64,000 nt of DNA, from contig NZ_CP053482.1 of the NCBI RefSeq assembly GCF_016772315.1, forward strand, positions 496,001 through 560,000, read 5' to 3'. This DNA is from Thiothrix subterranea. GTDB taxonomy: Bacteria > Pseudomonadota > Gammaproteobacteria > Thiotrichales > Thiotrichaceae. Numbering within the stretch: position 1 is the first letter of the stretch; each line of letters opens with the position of its first letter. A model generated the notes under the pieces. It saw nothing but the letters and a program-made list of their open reading frames with translations. It had not been told where the DNA came from and ran no database searches. The position numbers were made by a program, and so were the translations under genes. This document shows positions 63,075 to 64,000 of this stretch, piece by piece.

Positions 63075-64000
63075 GAACTGATCACCAGCGGTTGGCTAAA
63101 AAAACGGTTTAACTTCACCACCCAACGATCCACGATCCCCAAACGCCGATGCACATGCACCGCATCCGCCACCGATACTGGCGAACTCACGCCCAACGTG
63201 TGCATTCCATTCATATCGTGTTGACCATCAGGCAGGTAAGCACTGACCAGTTGTTCGCGGTAGGTATTCACATCCAGTTGCTGAATCCGATTAATATTCA
63301 GGCCACGCCCGTAGGTTCCCGCGCAATTTTGTGACGGTCGATACCACTCCCCTGCTGCGTTAAAAATACGCCCCGCCGGACGCGCTCGTGCCGCACTTGC
63401 CACCACCGGATTTTGCGGATGCGCCTGCCATTGCGTGCTCAAAGGGTCATCCGCATGAAACAAATACAAGGCTTCACTGGGCGAACAGCGTTGATCGTGG
63501 CGCATACTCGCAAACAGCCACCAACGTCCCTCGTATTCCATTAAGGTCGCATCGTAAGCTTCCACGCCTGTCATCAGGTTCTTCTCAAACACCCAACGGT
63601 GCGGAAAGTCTTCGCAACGGTAAACCTCCACCGTGTGATTGCCCGCCGTTTCAGGAATCATGTAATAGTTACCCTGATGCTGAAACACAAACGGATACGA
63701 CAGGTGGTAGGACTTTTCCAAAATAGTCACGGGTTCAGTATGCGAACCGTCGGCATTCAAGCGCACGCAAGCCAAATGCCCAATGCCCCGTGCGTAAATC
63801 AATTCCTCAAAAAACACGTATTGCTCACCGGCGTGCTCGACCACAAACGGGTCAGCCCAAAAGCGATCACGCGGCGGAAGCCATTTACGAAATTGTTCCA
63901 ATGCACCCGCCTCGGTCACTTGTCCAGTGGCTTTGCTGAGCAAAATCCATTGTTCTGCGCGAAACAGGGAAATGAATAATTTATTGAGGAAATTGCAGAG
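63071..64000 (-). CDS. GIPC-transferase-like protein, N-terminus outside window
   Basis: The frame is open to the right edge, so the gene is cut there; 309 codons remain (63943 is only an internal TTG). The visible part, FRAEQWILL then PPRDRFWADPFVV, EQYVFFEEL, KSYHLSYPFVF and YMIPETAGN, matches proteins annotated as glucosamine inositolphosphorylceramide transferase-like, a five-bladed beta-propeller often fused to a formyltransferase-like domain. It ends with a domain rich in RPSQNCAGTYG. Whether it makes glycolipids or the first sugar step of the polysaccharide is unknown. First visible gene of the operon. Confidence 0.78.
   Translation of the reverse strand, partial: LCNFLNKLFISLFRAEQWILLSKATGQVTEAGALEQFRKWLPPRDRFWADPFVVEHAGEQYVFFEELIYARGIGHLACVRLNADGSHTEPVTILEKSYHLSYPFVFQHQGNYYMIPETAGNHTVEVYRCEDFPHRWVFEKNLMTGVEAYDATLMEYEGRWWLFASMRHDQRCSPSEALYLFHADDPLSTQWQAHPQNPVVASAARARPAGRIFNAAGEWYRPSQNCAGTYGRGLNINRIQQLDVNTYREQLVSAYLPDGQHDMNGMHTLGVSSPVSVADAVHVHRRLGIVDRWVVKLNRFFSQPLVISS

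Overview
The window is chromosomal DNA of a gammaproteobacterium. Several blocks have typical gammaproteobacterial gene order: ndk-rlmN-pilW-rodZ-hisS-yfgM-bamB; recA-recX-alaS-lysC-csrA-tRNA-Ser; scpB-scpA-trpS-M50 protease-yciO next to yciB-yciI-ppiC; and rluC/rne with a long rne leader. A class I polyhydroxyalkanoate synthase and a CbbY-type sugar bisphosphatase point to a carbon-storing, probably autotrophic organism. A Thiothrix-like filamentous sulfur oxidiser (Thiotrichales) would fit, but the genus is an inference from gene content. No phage, IS element, rRNA or CRISPR array was seen; one tRNA is present.

Layout. 1-6 kb: end of a TauE/SafE-type permease, then a minus-strand group with a SAM methyltransferase, a small membrane protein, an M17 aminopeptidase and a glycosidase-like lipoprotein. 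6-12.7 kb: housekeeping operon (nucleotide balance, tRNA/rRNA modification, pilus, cell shape, HisRS, outer-membrane assembly). 12.7-20 kb: uracil-DNA glycosylase, iron alcohol dehydrogenase, queC, parE, a MEKHLA protein, a transglutaminase-elicitor-like protein and tadA. 20-21 kb: a 64-bp hairpin repeat and a vapBC toxin-antitoxin pair whose 3' end overlaps tilS. 21-31.6 kb: tilS-accA, fpr, a flavoprotein, tRNA-Ser, csrA, lysC, alaS, recX, recA. 31.7-33.5 kb: accessory island with a Uma2-type nuclease and a TIR-transmembrane-DUF1566 protein interrupted in frame by a REP-like inverted repeat. 33.6-42.8 kb: phaC, pncC, sppA, a phosphatase, rluC, rne, a low-molecular-weight phosphatase. 42.8-48.5 kb: potassium channel, coiled-coil protein, lipoprotein, animal-type haem peroxidase, cbbY, a secreted protein. 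48.5-55.4 kb: chromosome segregation, trpS, membrane protease and folding genes, ygfZ.

55.4-64 kb: a minus-strand surface polysaccharide operon, read right to left: a GIPC-transferase-like protein cut by the window edge, a glycosyltransferase, a DUF4091 glycosidase-like lipoprotein, an O-antigen-ligase-type polymerase, a second glycosyltransferase, a flippase and a third glycosyltransferase. Together they could assemble lipid-linked repeat units, flip and polymerise them, and trim the product at the envelope.

The observations most worth following are the TIR-TM-DUF1566 protein with its repeat-derived linker, the transglutaminase-elicitor-like protein with a proline-rich tail and cationic C-terminus, the standalone sensor-like membrane protein, the vapBC/tilS junction and the structured rne leader.
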